Shown here: piece after piece, positions 35,390-45,203 of the stretch
Numbering within the stretch: the first letter of the stretch is position 1
Layout: every line of letters begins with the position of its first letter
DNA from: Mucilaginibacter geliditolerans
GTDB taxonomy: Bacteria; Bacteroidota; Bacteroidia; Sphingobacteriales; Sphingobacteriaceae
Direction of reading: 5' to 3'
Assembly (NCBI RefSeq): GCF_014200495.1
Contig: NZ_JACHBY010000004.1
Coordinates: forward strand, 372,001 to 436,000
Length of the DNA: 64,000 nucleotides
Program-made: the position numbers and the translations under genes
Notes under the pieces: generated by a model
What the model saw: only the letters and a program-made list of their open reading frames with translations
What the model was told of the DNA's origin: nothing
Database searches by the model: none

Positions 35390-35797
35390 ATATTTCTGTT
35401 TTCCCGGTAGAATGAGATGAGTGGATTTGGTATCATGTCATTTCGGGAAACTAAATTAACCAAAAATAGCCTATTAAAAATAAAAATGCTATCCGGTTTT
35501 ATCATGCTTGTTTTTAGCCGGGTTAATTTTTCATAAAATTGAGCATTAATATACAAAATCATCGAACCAAATAACGTGATAGTATTTTAACGATCAAATG
35601 ATTGTTTACTGTCAATTTCACACATAAATAATTAAATATATTTTAATAAAGTTTAACTGGTTTTTTTGGTAATTAAGTTTACATTAGCACTTATAAATGG
35701 CTAAACGATTTATAAAATAGTATATTTGCAAGCGTTTTGGTTTAATTATTGCAATTAAAAGCAGATAATTTTATTGGTATGTTAATTTAAAGCACTA
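35390..35797. other. Divergent intergenic region between glycosyltransferase and LacI genes
   Basis: 408 bp, AT-rich. It holds the LacI gene promoter (perfect -7 TATATTTG at 35721-35728, leader of 69 nt). No other feature or convincing small gene is seen. Confidence 0.6.
35721..35728 (+). promoter_or_regulatory. -7 box of the LacI-family regulator gene
   Basis: TATATTTG matches TAnnTTTG exactly, 69 nt before the ATG at 35798. Confidence 0.55.
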
Positions 35798-36802
35798 ATG
35801 GGTAGTATTAACATTAAAGAACTTGCGTTAAAACTTAATCTATCTAAGTCAACTGTTTCACGGGCATTCAGGGGGCATAGTGATATTAATTTGGAGACCA
35901 AGGAAAGAATACTAAAAGTTGCCAAAGAGCTCAACTATCAGCCAAATCACCATGCCAGCAATTTACGTGCACAAAAAAGCAAGAACATTGCAATTATCGT
36001 TCCGCAGATAGCCAATAACTTTTTTTCGCAGGCGATTGACGGAATTGAAACCGTAGCGCGTGAAAAAGGCTACCACCTGCTCATTTATTTAACCGCCGAT
36101 AATTTTGAAAGCGAAGTAGCTTATGTAAATGATTTGTACAATGGCCGGGCCGATGGCATCATCATGTCGGTGTCAGGCGAGGCCAATGATCACAGCTATA
36201 TGAATAAACTACAGGAAAAGCACATCCCGCTTGTGTTTTTTGACAGGGTTTATGATGATATTCATACTGCCAAGGTTACCACTAACGATTATGGCAGCAG
36301 TTTTGAAGCCACTATGCATTTGGTTGAAGCCGGCTGTAAAAACATTGCATTTTTAGTAACCAACAAACAGCTTTCAATTGGTAAAATGCGTATGCAGGGC
36401 TACCTGGATGCGCTAAAACATGCCGGGCTGCCATTTAAGGATGAGCTGATAATTGATTGCAGTAATGATGACAACCGGAACTATACCGTACTTGCCAACG
36501 CTTTTCAAACAATGACAATTGATGGCATATTTGCTTCAGTTGAGCGTTTGGCCTTTGCTACCTATTATGTATGCTATGATCTGGGAATTTCAATACCAAA
36601 CCAGGTAAAGGTTATCAGTTTTTCAAGTTTAGAGATAGCGCCTCTTTTAAATCCTTCGCTTACTACCATTACACAGCCTGCTTATGAAATGGGCCTGCAG
36701 GCGGCTACCTTGCTGTTTAAAATGCTGGAGCATGCCAATGACCAGGTGAACGACCAGGTAGTTTTATCCTCAAGGATCATTTCCCGTAATTCAACATTAT
36801 AA
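35798..36802 (+). CDS. LacI-family transcriptional regulator of the maltodextrin locus
   Basis: 334 aa: helix-turn-helix 4-26 (INIKELALKLNLSKSTVSRA) with hinge helix to about 55, then a periplasmic-binding-protein-like sensor (IAIIVPQIANNFFSQAIDGI, FDRVYDDIHTAKVTTNDYGSS). It directly precedes the susC gene in the same direction, so control of the downstream maltodextrin genes is likely. This differs from Bacteroides, where a SusR membrane regulator does this job. Effector not known; a maltose-type sugar is the natural guess. Confidence 0.9.
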   Translation: MGSINIKELALKLNLSKSTVSRAFRGHSDINLETKERILKVAKELNYQPNHHASNLRAQKSKNIAIIVPQIANNFFSQAIDGIETVAREKGYHLLIYLTADNFESEVAYVNDLYNGRADGIIMSVSGEANDHSYMNKLQEKHIPLVFFDRVYDDIHTAKVTTNDYGSSFEATMHLVEAGCKNIAFLVTNKQLSIGKMRMQGYLDALKHAGLPFKDELIIDCSNDDNRNYTVLANAFQTMTIDGIFASVERLAFATYYVCYDLGISIPNQVKVISFSSLEIAPLLNPSLTTITQPAYEMGLQAATLLFKMLEHANDQVNDQVVLSSRIISRNSTL

Positions 36803-36912
36803 GCTTTTTACTTTCATTTTTTGCCTGACCATAAATCTGTGGTTTTGTTAATTTTTGTTAAAACATTTCTGTGTTTTGATGTTTTTACGCCGAAAAAGTC
36901 TCTTCGAAATTG

Positions 36913-36954
36913 AAAGTTATTAACAAAGTTATTAACAATCGGGAACATTCCCGA
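36913..36954. promoter_or_regulatory. Tandem 12-mer plus palindrome, candidate operator of the SusC operon
   Basis: AAAGTTATTAAC occurs twice head to tail, each unit holding the palindrome GTTA-T-TAAC, followed after 2 nt by TCGGGAA-CA-TTCCCGA. The pair lies about 170 bp upstream of the promoter, which fits activation or looping better than simple repression. Neither half has the central CG of classical LacI operators. Confidence 0.45.
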
Positions 36955-37121
36955 AACTCGTCAAATAAACTACAAATTTTCGTAAACTCGATTTAGCATT
37001 TTTCTTAAAATTTTATTTGATTGATAATCAACTTTTTGTAAATTATTTATTTTTACTGTTGTTTTGACGCTTTCTATTTTGAGGAAACGATAAAAATGTT
37101 AATAACTTGTCTGTTTGAAAA

Positions 37122-37152
37122 TTTGCAGATAATACGCTTAGAACTACTTTTA
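37122..37152 (+). promoter_or_regulatory. Promoter of the SusC operon
   Basis: -33 TTTG (37122-37125), 19-nt spacer, -7 TACTTTTA (37145-37152; one mismatch to TAnnTTTG), 56 nt before the susC start codon. Confidence 0.6.
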
Positions 37153-37208
37153 CCAAGTACAAACATGTACAATCTATTAACCAGTTTATAAACTAAAACC
37201 AAAAATTA

Positions 37209-40200
37209 ATGAAAAAGACTTACTTAATCAAGTATGTATTCCTTCTGTTTTTTGTACTTTCTACGGCTACTGTGTTTGCGCAAACAAGCATTATAACCGG
37301 TAAGGTAGTTGATGAGACCAACCAACCATTACCAGGAGCGGCCGTAACTTTGAAAGGCACGCAGAAAAGTACAGGAACTGATGCAAACGGAAATTTCCGT
37401 CTTCTCGCAGTTCCGAATGGTACTGTTACCCTCGAGGTTACATTTATCGGATACCAAACTATAGATAAAGTTGTGAACGTTTCCGGGAACGTTACCGTAG
37501 ATTTCGATTTAGTGCCATCAGCAAGAAGTTTGAATGAGGTGGTAGTAATTGGTTACGGTACCGAAAAGAAAAAGGACTTAACCGGATCAATTGCAACAGT
37601 AACTGCAAAAGACTTTAATCAGGGCGCTATTACTACGCCTGAACAGTTGATTCAGGGTAAAGTTGCTGGTGTATCTATTACGTCAAACAGCGGTGCTCCC
37701 GGCGCAGGTAGTACCATTACTATCCGTGGTGGCGCATCTCTTAACGGAGGTAATGATCCGCTTATCGTATTAGATGGTATGCCTTTAAGCTCTGATGCAC
37801 TTAATGGTGCAGCAAATCCATTAGATCTGATTAATCCCAATGATATTGCTTCATTTTCTATATTAAAAGATGCTTCTGCTTCTGCTATTTATGGTAACAG
37901 GGCATCAAATGGTGTAATCATTATCACTACCAAGAAAGGCCAGTCAGGCAAACCGGTTATTAACTTCAGCACCCAGTTTTCAGTAGCTACGTTACCTAAA
38001 GAGGCTTCGGTACTTTCGGCCAGCCAGTTCCGTAACTACGTTAAGGCCAATGGCGATAGCGCGCAAATAGCAACAATGGGTACAGCCAATACCGATTGGC
38101 AAAAACAGATTTATCAAACGGCATTAGGTACTGACAATAACCTAAGTGTTTCGGGTACTGCAGGTATATTACCATACCGTGTTTCTGTTGGTTATTCCGA
38201 TCAGAACGGTATATTAAAAACTACCAGCATGCAGCGTTACACAACTAACGTAAACTTAAGCCCAAGCTTTTTTACCAACCATTTAAAGGTTAATTTTAAT
38301 TTTATAGGGTCACAAACCAACAATAGGTTTGCCAATAACCAAAACGCAATTATTGGTGATGCCGCAACATTTGACCCAACACAACCGGTTAAATCAAGCA
38401 ATGCATTATATACGCCATATGGTGGTTACTGGCAATGGACAGACCCAAGTTCACAAAATGGTCTTAAACAAAATACACCAGGAAACCCTGTTGCTTTATT
38501 AGAACAAACTAACGATCACAGTACTGCTTACAGGGGTATAGCAAGCTTAAATCTGGACTACAAATTCCATTTTTTTCCTGACTTGCATGCTAACGTGAAC
38601 TTAGGTTACGATGAATCAAAAAGTAACGGCAGCACTACTATTCCTGCTGACGCTGCATCAAATTATTTAACAGCAGCAGACGCGTCAGGCAAATTACAGA
38701 GCGGTGCTTACACCCCATATAATGCTGAGTTACAGAATAAACTTTTTGAAGGTTATTTTAGCTACAGTAAAGATATAAAAAGCATCAAGAGCCATTTTGA
38801 CGCAGTCGCTGGTTATTCTATACAGGATTTTAAAAATACAGCTTCAAACGGATTGTTCCCGTTTATTAGTAATGGCTCTACCTTATACTCTACTACAAAA
38901 TTCGCTAATGGCGAGGTTAATCCAACAGCTATCAATAACTATAATAACTACGAATATTTGATCAATGAGTTTATCATGACCTCGTTTTATGGCAGGTTCA
39001 ATTATAACTATGATGAAAAATATTATTTAACGGCATCTATCCGTAGTGATAATTCAACAAAATTTGCACCAGGTACACGTACCGGTACATTCCCTTCAGT
39101 TGCTTTGGCCTGGAAGATCAATAATGAAGACTTCCTGAAAGGAACACCTGCTATTTCAACCCTTAAATTACGCGTTGAATATGGCGTAACAGGTAACCAG
39201 GAAGGAATTGGTGAGTACGACTATTTATCACAATATAGCTTAAGTACCAGTACCGCGCAGTACAACTTTGGCGGCACTAATTATCAGCTATATCGCCCGG
39301 GTGCTTATTACCCTGGCAGAACATGGGAAACTACAGATGCAAGCAATATTGGTTTGGATTATGGTTTCATTAATGATCGTATTACAGGTTCAATTGATTA
39401 CTACTATAACAAAACCAAAAACCTGCTGGCAACTATAGGGCAACCTGCCTTAACTAATTTTGGTAACCAGATTGTTGGTAACGTAGGTAACATGGAAAAT
39501 AACGGTTTAGAGTTTAGCATCAACGCAGATCTGATTGATACTAAAACAATAGGCTGGACCGCTAATTTCAACGTTTCATTCAATCATAACAAAATCACTA
39601 ATTTAACTTCTGTAGCTGATCTTACCGGTATTTCAGGCGGTACAGGTAACTATGTGAATGTTGATCAGGTGGGTTATGCGCGAAATTCATTTAATGTTTA
39701 TCAACAGGTGTATGGCCCTAACGGCAAACCGCTTGATGGTGTATTTGTAGACAGGAATGGTGACGGCTCAATAACTGTTGCTGACCGTTATAATGACCAT
39801 AGCCCTGATCCAAAACAGATCTTTGGCTTTAGCTCTGATTTCAGGTATGAAAAATGGAACATTGGTTTTGTTACCCGTGCTAATTTAGGCAACTATGTGT
39901 ACAATAACGTTGCTTCGTCTACCGGTACCTCACGTAATATTCTTAACCCTATCGGCAACTTAAATAACGGATCAACAGATGTGTTAACAAGCGGCCTTAC
40001 AGGTAATGGAGCTAATGATCTGTTGTCAGATTATTATATCCAGAACGGATCATTCTTCAGAATGGATAACGCACATATCGGCTATAATTTTGGCAAAGTA
40101 TTTAAAGGTACCGGCGATTTGAAAATAAGCGCTAACGTACAAAACGTATTTATAATTACTGATTATAAGGGCGTAGATCCTGAAATTCCATACACTGGTA

Positions 40201-40283
40201 CCACCGGTGTTGCGGGTGTGGATAATAACTTTTATCCTAGGCCAAGAACATATGTTTTAGGATTAAATTTAAGCTTACGGTAG
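37209..40283 (+). CDS. SusC/RagA family TonB-linked outer membrane protein
   Basis: 1024-aa outer membrane transporter for glycans. Signal peptide 1-24; CarboxypepD_reg-like domain about 27-110 (GKVVDETNQPLPGAAVTLKG); the SusC signature LNEVVVIGYGTEKKKDLTGSIA; plug with GGNDPLIVLDGMPL and FSILKDASASAIYGNRASNGVIIITTK; then a large barrel. Pairs with the SusD gene 33 nt downstream to form a pedal-bin transporter. The context with GH13 and GH65 genes points to starch or maltodextrin as substrate. Confidence 0.95.
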   Translation: MKKTYLIKYVFLLFFVLSTATVFAQTSIITGKVVDETNQPLPGAAVTLKGTQKSTGTDANGNFRLLAVPNGTVTLEVTFIGYQTIDKVVNVSGNVTVDFDLVPSARSLNEVVVIGYGTEKKKDLTGSIATVTAKDFNQGAITTPEQLIQGKVAGVSITSNSGAPGAGSTITIRGGASLNGGNDPLIVLDGMPLSSDALNGAANPLDLINPNDIASFSILKDASASAIYGNRASNGVIIITTKKGQSGKPVINFSTQFSVATLPKEASVLSASQFRNYVKANGDSAQIATMGTANTDWQKQIYQTALGTDNNLSVSGTAGILPYRVSVGYSDQNGILKTTSMQRYTTNVNLSPSFFTNHLKVNFNFIGSQTNNRFANNQNAIIGDAATFDPTQPVKSSNALYTPYGGYWQWTDPSSQNGLKQNTPGNPVALLEQTNDHSTAYRGIASLNLDYKFHFFPDLHANVNLGYDESKSNGSTTIPADAASNYLTAADASGKLQSGAYTPYNAELQNKLFEGYFSYSKDIKSIKSHFDAVAGYSIQDFKNTASNGLFPFISNGSTLYSTTKFANGEVNPTAINNYNNYEYLINEFIMTSFYGRFNYNYDEKYYLTASIRSDNSTKFAPGTRTGTFPSVALAWKINNEDFLKGTPAISTLKLRVEYGVTGNQEGIGEYDYLSQYSLSTSTAQYNFGGTNYQLYRPGAYYPGRTWETTDASNIGLDYGFINDRITGSIDYYYNKTKNLLATIGQPALTNFGNQIVGNVGNMENNGLEFSINADLIDTKTIGWTANFNVSFNHNKITNLTSVADLTGISGGTGNYVNVDQVGYARNSFNVYQQVYGPNGKPLDGVFVDRNGDGSITVADRYNDHSPDPKQIFGFSSDFRYEKWNIGFVTRANLGNYVYNNVASSTGTSRNILNPIGNLNNGSTDVLTSGLTGNGANDLLSDYYIQNGSFFRMDNAHIGYNFGKVFKGTGDLKISANVQNVFIITDYKGVDPEIPYTGTTGVAGVDNNFYPRPRTYVLGLNLSLR

Positions 40284-40316
40284 TTAGTAGATTGATTAAT
40301 ATAAAAGCATTTAATA

Positions 40317-41951
40317 ATGAAAAAAAATTCGATAAAAATGTTATTTGTTACCGGTTTAATACTAACCGGCAGCTTAATATCATGTGATAAGAATAAGATT
40401 CTTACACCCAACTACGAGGTTACATCGCAGCAGGTGTATAGTACATTCACAAGCTATACACAGGTTATGGCTAAAGTTTACGGAGCCTTTGCACTTACCG
40501 GTAACCAGGGGCCATCCGGCTCGCCTGATATACAGGGGATTGATGAAGGTACATCTGATTTTTTCCGTTTGTACTTCTACGCTCAGGAATTACCTACCGA
40601 TGAGGCTGTATTAGCATGGGGTGACCCAGGCGTGCCTGATTTTCATAACATGAGTTGGTCATCATCAAACGTTATCCTTTTAGGCTTATACGAACGTTGC
40701 TTATACCAGATCACTTTATGTAACGACTTTATACGTAACTCAACCCCAGCTTTGGTGGCAAGTCACGGTATTACCGGCTCCAATGCAACAACTGTTGCTG
40801 AGTATGTAGCTGAAGCTCGTTTTTTAAGAGCCTATCAATATGCAAACTTAATGGACCTGTTTGCAAGGCCGCCATTTGCAACTGATGCTGATGCGGTAGG
40901 TTCAATTATTCCGCCGCAAACCACACGTGCCGCGCTTTTTACCTATGTCGAAAGCGAATTAAAAGCAATTGACCCATTAATGGTGGCGCCAATGAAAAAC
41001 CAGTATGGCCGTGCCGACCAGGGAGCTGTTTGGGCATTATTGGCACGTATATATTTGAATGCCGGTGTTTACACAGGTACAGCAAGATATGCTGATGCTA
41101 TTACGTATTCATCAAAGGTTATTAATGCTGGTTACTCATTGATCGGTAATTATGATAACCTTTTCCTTGCCGATAATAACAATAATACCAGTGAAAATAT
41201 TTTTTCAATAGAGTATGATGGTAACACCATACAAGGTTATGGTGGTACAACGTTTATGACACATGGGCCTGTTGGCGGTTCAATGCCGGCATCATTATAT
41301 GGCATTTCAGGTGGATGGGATGGTTTAAGGGTGACCAGCAACCTGGTTAACCTGTTCCCTGCTGATACAGTTGCATCATTATCGGGAAATTTAAAACACT
41401 TCCCTAATAGAGGTAATGCTGATACACGTGCAGAATTTTGGAATGCAGGCCAATCATTAGCTATAACCGATGTTACCAACTTTGCACAGGGTTACGCTGT
41501 AAACAAATGGAGAAATGTAACCAGTGCGGGAGTTCAGGGCACAAACATCAACTACGCTGATGTGGATGAGCCTATCTTCCGCTTGCCTGAGCAATACCTG
41601 ATCTATGCCGAAGCAGTATTGCGCGGTGGAACAGGTGGTGATGCAGGTACAGCATTAGGTTATATCAACAAAATACGTGAGCGTGCTTATGGCCCTGGTA
41701 AAGGCGACATAGGTTCAGGTGATCTTACCCTTCAATTTATATTGGATGAAAGAGCACGTGAATTGTATTGGGAAGGTTTCCGCCGTACAGATTTGATCCG
41801 TTACGGGTTATTTACAACAGGTACTTATTTGTGGCCGCTTAAAGGTGGTGTAGCAGGTGGTACAAGTGTAGGTGATTACCGTAACATTTATCCTATACCA
41901 GATCAGGACAGAGCGGTAAATAAAAACCTTACTCAAAACCCCGGCTATTAA
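40317..41951 (+). CDS. SusD/RagB family surface glycan-binding lipoprotein
   Basis: 544 aa, lipoprotein (lipobox SLISC, Cys23). The SusD-like N-terminal half with TPR helices (VAEARFLRAYQYANLMDLFARPPF) and the C-terminal RagB part (LQFILDERARELYWEGFRRTDLIRYG) are intact. It forms the lid over the SusC barrel and captures the oligosaccharide at the cell surface. Downstream SusE follows after 68 nt. Confidence 0.95.
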   Translation: MKKNSIKMLFVTGLILTGSLISCDKNKILTPNYEVTSQQVYSTFTSYTQVMAKVYGAFALTGNQGPSGSPDIQGIDEGTSDFFRLYFYAQELPTDEAVLAWGDPGVPDFHNMSWSSSNVILLGLYERCLYQITLCNDFIRNSTPALVASHGITGSNATTVAEYVAEARFLRAYQYANLMDLFARPPFATDADAVGSIIPPQTTRAALFTYVESELKAIDPLMVAPMKNQYGRADQGAVWALLARIYLNAGVYTGTARYADAITYSSKVINAGYSLIGNYDNLFLADNNNNTSENIFSIEYDGNTIQGYGGTTFMTHGPVGGSMPASLYGISGGWDGLRVTSNLVNLFPADTVASLSGNLKHFPNRGNADTRAEFWNAGQSLAITDVTNFAQGYAVNKWRNVTSAGVQGTNINYADVDEPIFRLPEQYLIYAEAVLRGGTGGDAGTALGYINKIRERAYGPGKGDIGSGDLTLQFILDERARELYWEGFRRTDLIRYGLFTTGTYLWPLKGGVAGGTSVGDYRNIYPIPDQDRAVNKNLTQNPGY

Positions 41952-42019
41952 TTAATACGGGAACAAGATATAAATATGACCCCTTATAAATAAGTGTGTT
42001 AATTTAAAAAAGACAAAAA

Positions 42020-43132
42020 ATGAAAAGATTTTTAAATAACTTTTTAGCCATAAGCAGCATTGTGCTGCTTATGCTAACGTCGTGTAAAAAAAGCGACACC
42101 CTTGTGGTAACCAATGGGGGAACACCGGGTGCGCTTACAGCCAGTGCTACAACCCTGCCATTAGATAAAAGCAAGGTTTCAGATCCGACTACTGTAGTAA
42201 CTTTTAACTTTACGGCTCCAACGTATACCTATAAAGCTGCCGTAACCAACACTATACAATTTGACTCTGTGGGCGACAACTGGAAAAAACCACAATCGGT
42301 TACAATGCCATTAAATGTATTAACGCAGTCTTTTAATACCGCTGATTTTAATACCATCTTACTAAAGTTAGTACCGGCAGGTATTGCATCAAAAATAAAT
42401 GTGCGTGTTCAGCATTCGCTTAGCTCAACAGAAAACACGTATTCTAATGTTGTGGAAATGACGGTAACCGCATTTAATTTAACTTCATGGCTGTATGTGG
42501 TTGGGCAATTTAATGGCTATAGTACATCAACCGCCGACAGTTTAATTTCTGTTACCGGTAATGGAATTTATAAAGGAGTGGTCAATTTCCCGGCAGGCCA
42601 AAATAGGTTCCTGGTATTACCTGCAAGGAATTTTAATAACAAGTATGCCACAACAGCTACACCAACGGTAACAGCTGATTCAATTAGTTACGCAACAGAA
42701 TATGTTTCAAGCGGAGGCTCTGATCTGTATGCACCATCTGCAGCAGGTTATTATTTAATTACACTTAATATTAACACTAATGTAATTTCGGTAGCACCTG
42801 TAGACTATTATAGCGTTATTGGAAGTGCCGCCTTAGGTTGGAATGCAACAGGGGATGATACCTTCATGAAATTTGTAAATGATGGTACTAATACCTGGAC
42901 TGCTACACTTGCTATGACGGTAGGAGAGTACAAGTTCAGACAAGATGCAGCCTGGTCAAAAGCCTGGGGCCCTAGCAGTACTGCAGGAATAATAACGGAT
43001 GATAGTCCTATTGGAGATGGAAATATTGCGTTAGCAACAGCCGGTAATTACACGCTTACTTTTTACATGCCTGTAACTCCTTATGGAACTACGCCGCCTG
43101 TAACAACTACTTATACTATTACAAAACAATAA
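42020..43132 (+). CDS. SusE/SusF-like surface starch-binding lipoprotein
   Basis: 370 aa with lipobox LTSC (Cys22) followed by Lys-Lys-Ser. N-terminal SusE-type immunoglobulin-like domain (about 35-150, SKVSDPTTVVTFNFTAPTYT), then two carbohydrate-binding-like domains (about 155-260, WLYVVGQFNGYS; and 262-370, YSVIGSAALGWNATGDDT), each resembling the CBM units of SusE and SusF. It ends the SusC-D-E transcript; a strong hairpin follows at 43161. Confidence 0.88.
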   Translation: MKRFLNNFLAISSIVLLMLTSCKKSDTLVVTNGGTPGALTASATTLPLDKSKVSDPTTVVTFNFTAPTYTYKAAVTNTIQFDSVGDNWKKPQSVTMPLNVLTQSFNTADFNTILLKLVPAGIASKINVRVQHSLSSTENTYSNVVEMTVTAFNLTSWLYVVGQFNGYSTSTADSLISVTGNGIYKGVVNFPAGQNRFLVLPARNFNNKYATTATPTVTADSISYATEYVSSGGSDLYAPSAAGYYLITLNINTNVISVAPVDYYSVIGSAALGWNATGDDTFMKFVNDGTNTWTATLAMTVGEYKFRQDAAWSKAWGPSSTAGIITDDSPIGDGNIALATAGNYTLTFYMPVTPYGTTPPVTTTYTITKQ

Positions 43133-43160
43133 TAAATTTTTTATATACTGATCTTATACT

Positions 43161-43187
43161 ACAAACCCGCCCTAGCGGCGGGTTTGT
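43161..43187 (+). terminator. Hairpin terminator after SusE
   Basis: ACAAACCCGCC-CTAGC-GGCGGGTTTGT, a perfect 11-bp GC-rich stem 29 nt after the stop codon, ending in TTTGT. The GH13 promoter follows at once. Confidence 0.75.
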
Positions 43188-43196
43188 TATGAATAC

Positions 43197-43204
43197 TAAT
43201 TTTG
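43197..43204 (+). promoter_or_regulatory. -7 box of the GH13 gene
   Basis: TAATTTTG matches TAnnTTTG exactly, 21 nt before the ATG at 43226, and lies after the SusE terminator. The -33 region is occupied by the hairpin and shows no TTTG at 19 nt. Confidence 0.5.
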
Positions 43205-43225
43205 CAAATAATAACATCTAAATAA

Positions 43226-45133
43226 ATGAAAACAGGGTTGCGTTGCGCTTATATCTTATTGCTATTGTTAACAGGCTACTCATCATTCGCACAAACAGGT
43301 ACGGATAAAAATGCCGGTAATAACACTATTATCGCGCAGCAAATACCCCCGCTTGAGCGTATTGAACCAATGAACTGGTGGGTTGGGATGCATAATCCAA
43401 AGCTACAGCTGATAGTACATGGCTATAAAATTGCTGAGCGTGCGGTAAAGATGAACTATCCTGGTGTGACATTGGTGCAGGTGCATAAAGTGGAGAACCC
43501 TAATTATTTGTTTTTAGACCTGGTTATAAGTTCATCCACAAAGTCTGGAGCATTCACCATAAATTTCACTAAAGCAGGCGCTTCAAACTTAACCTATAAA
43601 TACGAGCTTAAACAGCGCGATCATTCAGCAAACCGTGCACAAGGTGTAACCAATAAAGACCTGGTATACCTTATCATGCCTGATCGTTTTTCAAACGGTG
43701 ATCCAACCAATGACTCTGTGCCTGGCATGGAAGAAATGAAGGTTGACCGTAACCAAATGTATGCCCGTCACGGCGGCGATATACAGGGTGTTATGAACCA
43801 CCTTGATTATTTAAAAGATCTGGGAGTAACCACCATTTGGCTGACCCCCGAAATAACCAACGATGAACCTCATGCATCTTATCACGGCTATGCAGTAACA
43901 GATCATTACCATGTTGATCCGCGCTTTGGAAGTAATGAATTATATAAGGCTTTTGTTGATAAATGTCATGCCATGGGCTTAAAGGTAATTAAGGATTTGG
44001 TGCATAACCATTCAGGTACCGGGCATTATTTTATTAAGGATATGCCGATGAAGAGCTGGGTGCATCAATGGCCGGAATTCACCAAATCAAATTTCAGGGA
44101 TGCTGCCGTTATGGATCCGCATGCTTCAGCAATCGATCGTAAAATAATGCTGGATGGATGGTTTGACCATAGCATGGCCGATATGAATGAGAATAACCCT
44201 TACGTTCAAAACTATCTCACCCAAAACCACATCTGGTGGGTGGAGTATGCCGGTGTTGATGGTTTTCGCTTAGATACCTACCCTTATAATGATGCCGTTT
44301 ATATGGCTGATTGGGCAAGGAAAGTAAAGGCCGAGTTTCCGCACCTGTCAATTTATGGCGAAACACTGGTATGGTCGGTAGCTAACCAGGCATTTTTTAC
44401 GCAGGGGAATACAGTAAACCGTGGTTTTGATACCCAGTTACCCGGTGTAGTTGATTCACAGGTAAAAGATGCCCTTAACGAAGCCCTTAACGGGCCTAAC
44501 GGTTGGGCATCAGGCGTAAATAAATTATACCTCGTGCTCTCGCAGGACTTTTTATACCAGGACCCTACACGCAATGTAGTGTTTTTAGATAATCACGACA
44601 TGAGCCGTTTTTACTCGGTAGTAAATGAGAATTTTGATAAATACAAAGCCGGTATGGCGCTATTGCTCACCACACGTGGTATACCGCAAATGTATTATGG
44701 CGATGAGATACTGATGAAGGGTGAAGACAACCCCGATGGATTGGTGCGAAGCGATTTCCCGGGTGGATGGGCCGGTGATAAGGAAAATAAATTTACCGAA
44801 AATGGCCGTACCGATAGCGAGAAAATGGCATTTAACTATGTGCGCACACTGGCCAACTATCGCAAAAATACAACCGCGCTGCAAACGGGTAAACTGATGC
44901 AGTACATACCTGAAAATGATATATATGTTTATTTTAGGTATGATGCAGCTAAAACGGTAATGATTATTTACAACAGTGGCGACAAAGCAGGAACGCTTGC
45001 AACCGACAGGTTTAGTGAGCGGACGGCTGGTTTTACAAGCGCGATAAACATTGTGAATAATGCAGCTTTGGGATCGATAAAAAGTATTGATGTCCCGGCT
45101 AAAACAACGCTGGTGCTTGAGCTGAAGAAATAA
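43226..45133 (+). CDS. Exported GH13 alpha-amylase family enzyme (neopullulanase/cyclomaltodextrinase-like, SusA type)
   Basis: 635 aa. Signal peptide 1-22. N-terminal cyclomaltodextrinase-N beta domain about 45-130 (IEPMNWWVGMHNPKLQLIVHG), TIM barrel about 142-540, and a C-terminal beta domain. Catalytic residues: nucleophile Asp350 (GVDGFRLD), acid/base Glu379 (IYGET) and Asp458 (FLDNHD). Expected to cut imported maltodextrins in the periplasm into maltose or panose. Same direction as and downstream of SusC-D-E, with its own promoter; the GH65 gene follows after 70 nt. Confidence 0.93.
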   Translation: MKTGLRCAYILLLLLTGYSSFAQTGTDKNAGNNTIIAQQIPPLERIEPMNWWVGMHNPKLQLIVHGYKIAERAVKMNYPGVTLVQVHKVENPNYLFLDLVISSSTKSGAFTINFTKAGASNLTYKYELKQRDHSANRAQGVTNKDLVYLIMPDRFSNGDPTNDSVPGMEEMKVDRNQMYARHGGDIQGVMNHLDYLKDLGVTTIWLTPEITNDEPHASYHGYAVTDHYHVDPRFGSNELYKAFVDKCHAMGLKVIKDLVHNHSGTGHYFIKDMPMKSWVHQWPEFTKSNFRDAAVMDPHASAIDRKIMLDGWFDHSMADMNENNPYVQNYLTQNHIWWVEYAGVDGFRLDTYPYNDAVYMADWARKVKAEFPHLSIYGETLVWSVANQAFFTQGNTVNRGFDTQLPGVVDSQVKDALNEALNGPNGWASGVNKLYLVLSQDFLYQDPTRNVVFLDNHDMSRFYSVVNENFDKYKAGMALLLTTRGIPQMYYGDEILMKGEDNPDGLVRSDFPGGWAGDKENKFTENGRTDSEKMAFNYVRTLANYRKNTTALQTGKLMQYIPENDIYVYFRYDAAKTVMIIYNSGDKAGTLATDRFSERTAGFTSAINIVNNAALGSIKSIDVPAKTTLVLELKK

Positions 45134-45203
45134 TTTATAAAGGACCTATACAACATATCATAATAACCGCTTTCAAAAGAGGGTGAAGGCAATATATTGA
45201 CTT

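Larger units (their letters stand above)
36803..37208. other. Regulatory region upstream of the SusC gene
   Basis: 406 bp without a gene. It contains a perfect tandem 12-mer AAAGTTATTAAC x2 (36913-36936), a perfect palindrome TCGGGAA-CA-TTCCCGA (36939-36954) just after it, two AAACTCG words near 36954-36995, and a promoter at 37122-37152. Confidence 0.7.

Noticed and set aside
35380..35562. 60-codon open frame in the gap before the LacI gene
   Set aside because: No family resemblance or promoter; overlaps the glycosyltransferase start.
43140..43204. SusC operon read-through as the only source of GH13 mRNA
   Set aside because: A perfect 11-bp GC-rich hairpin and a consensus -7 box lie between the genes, so a separate promoter is at least equally likely.
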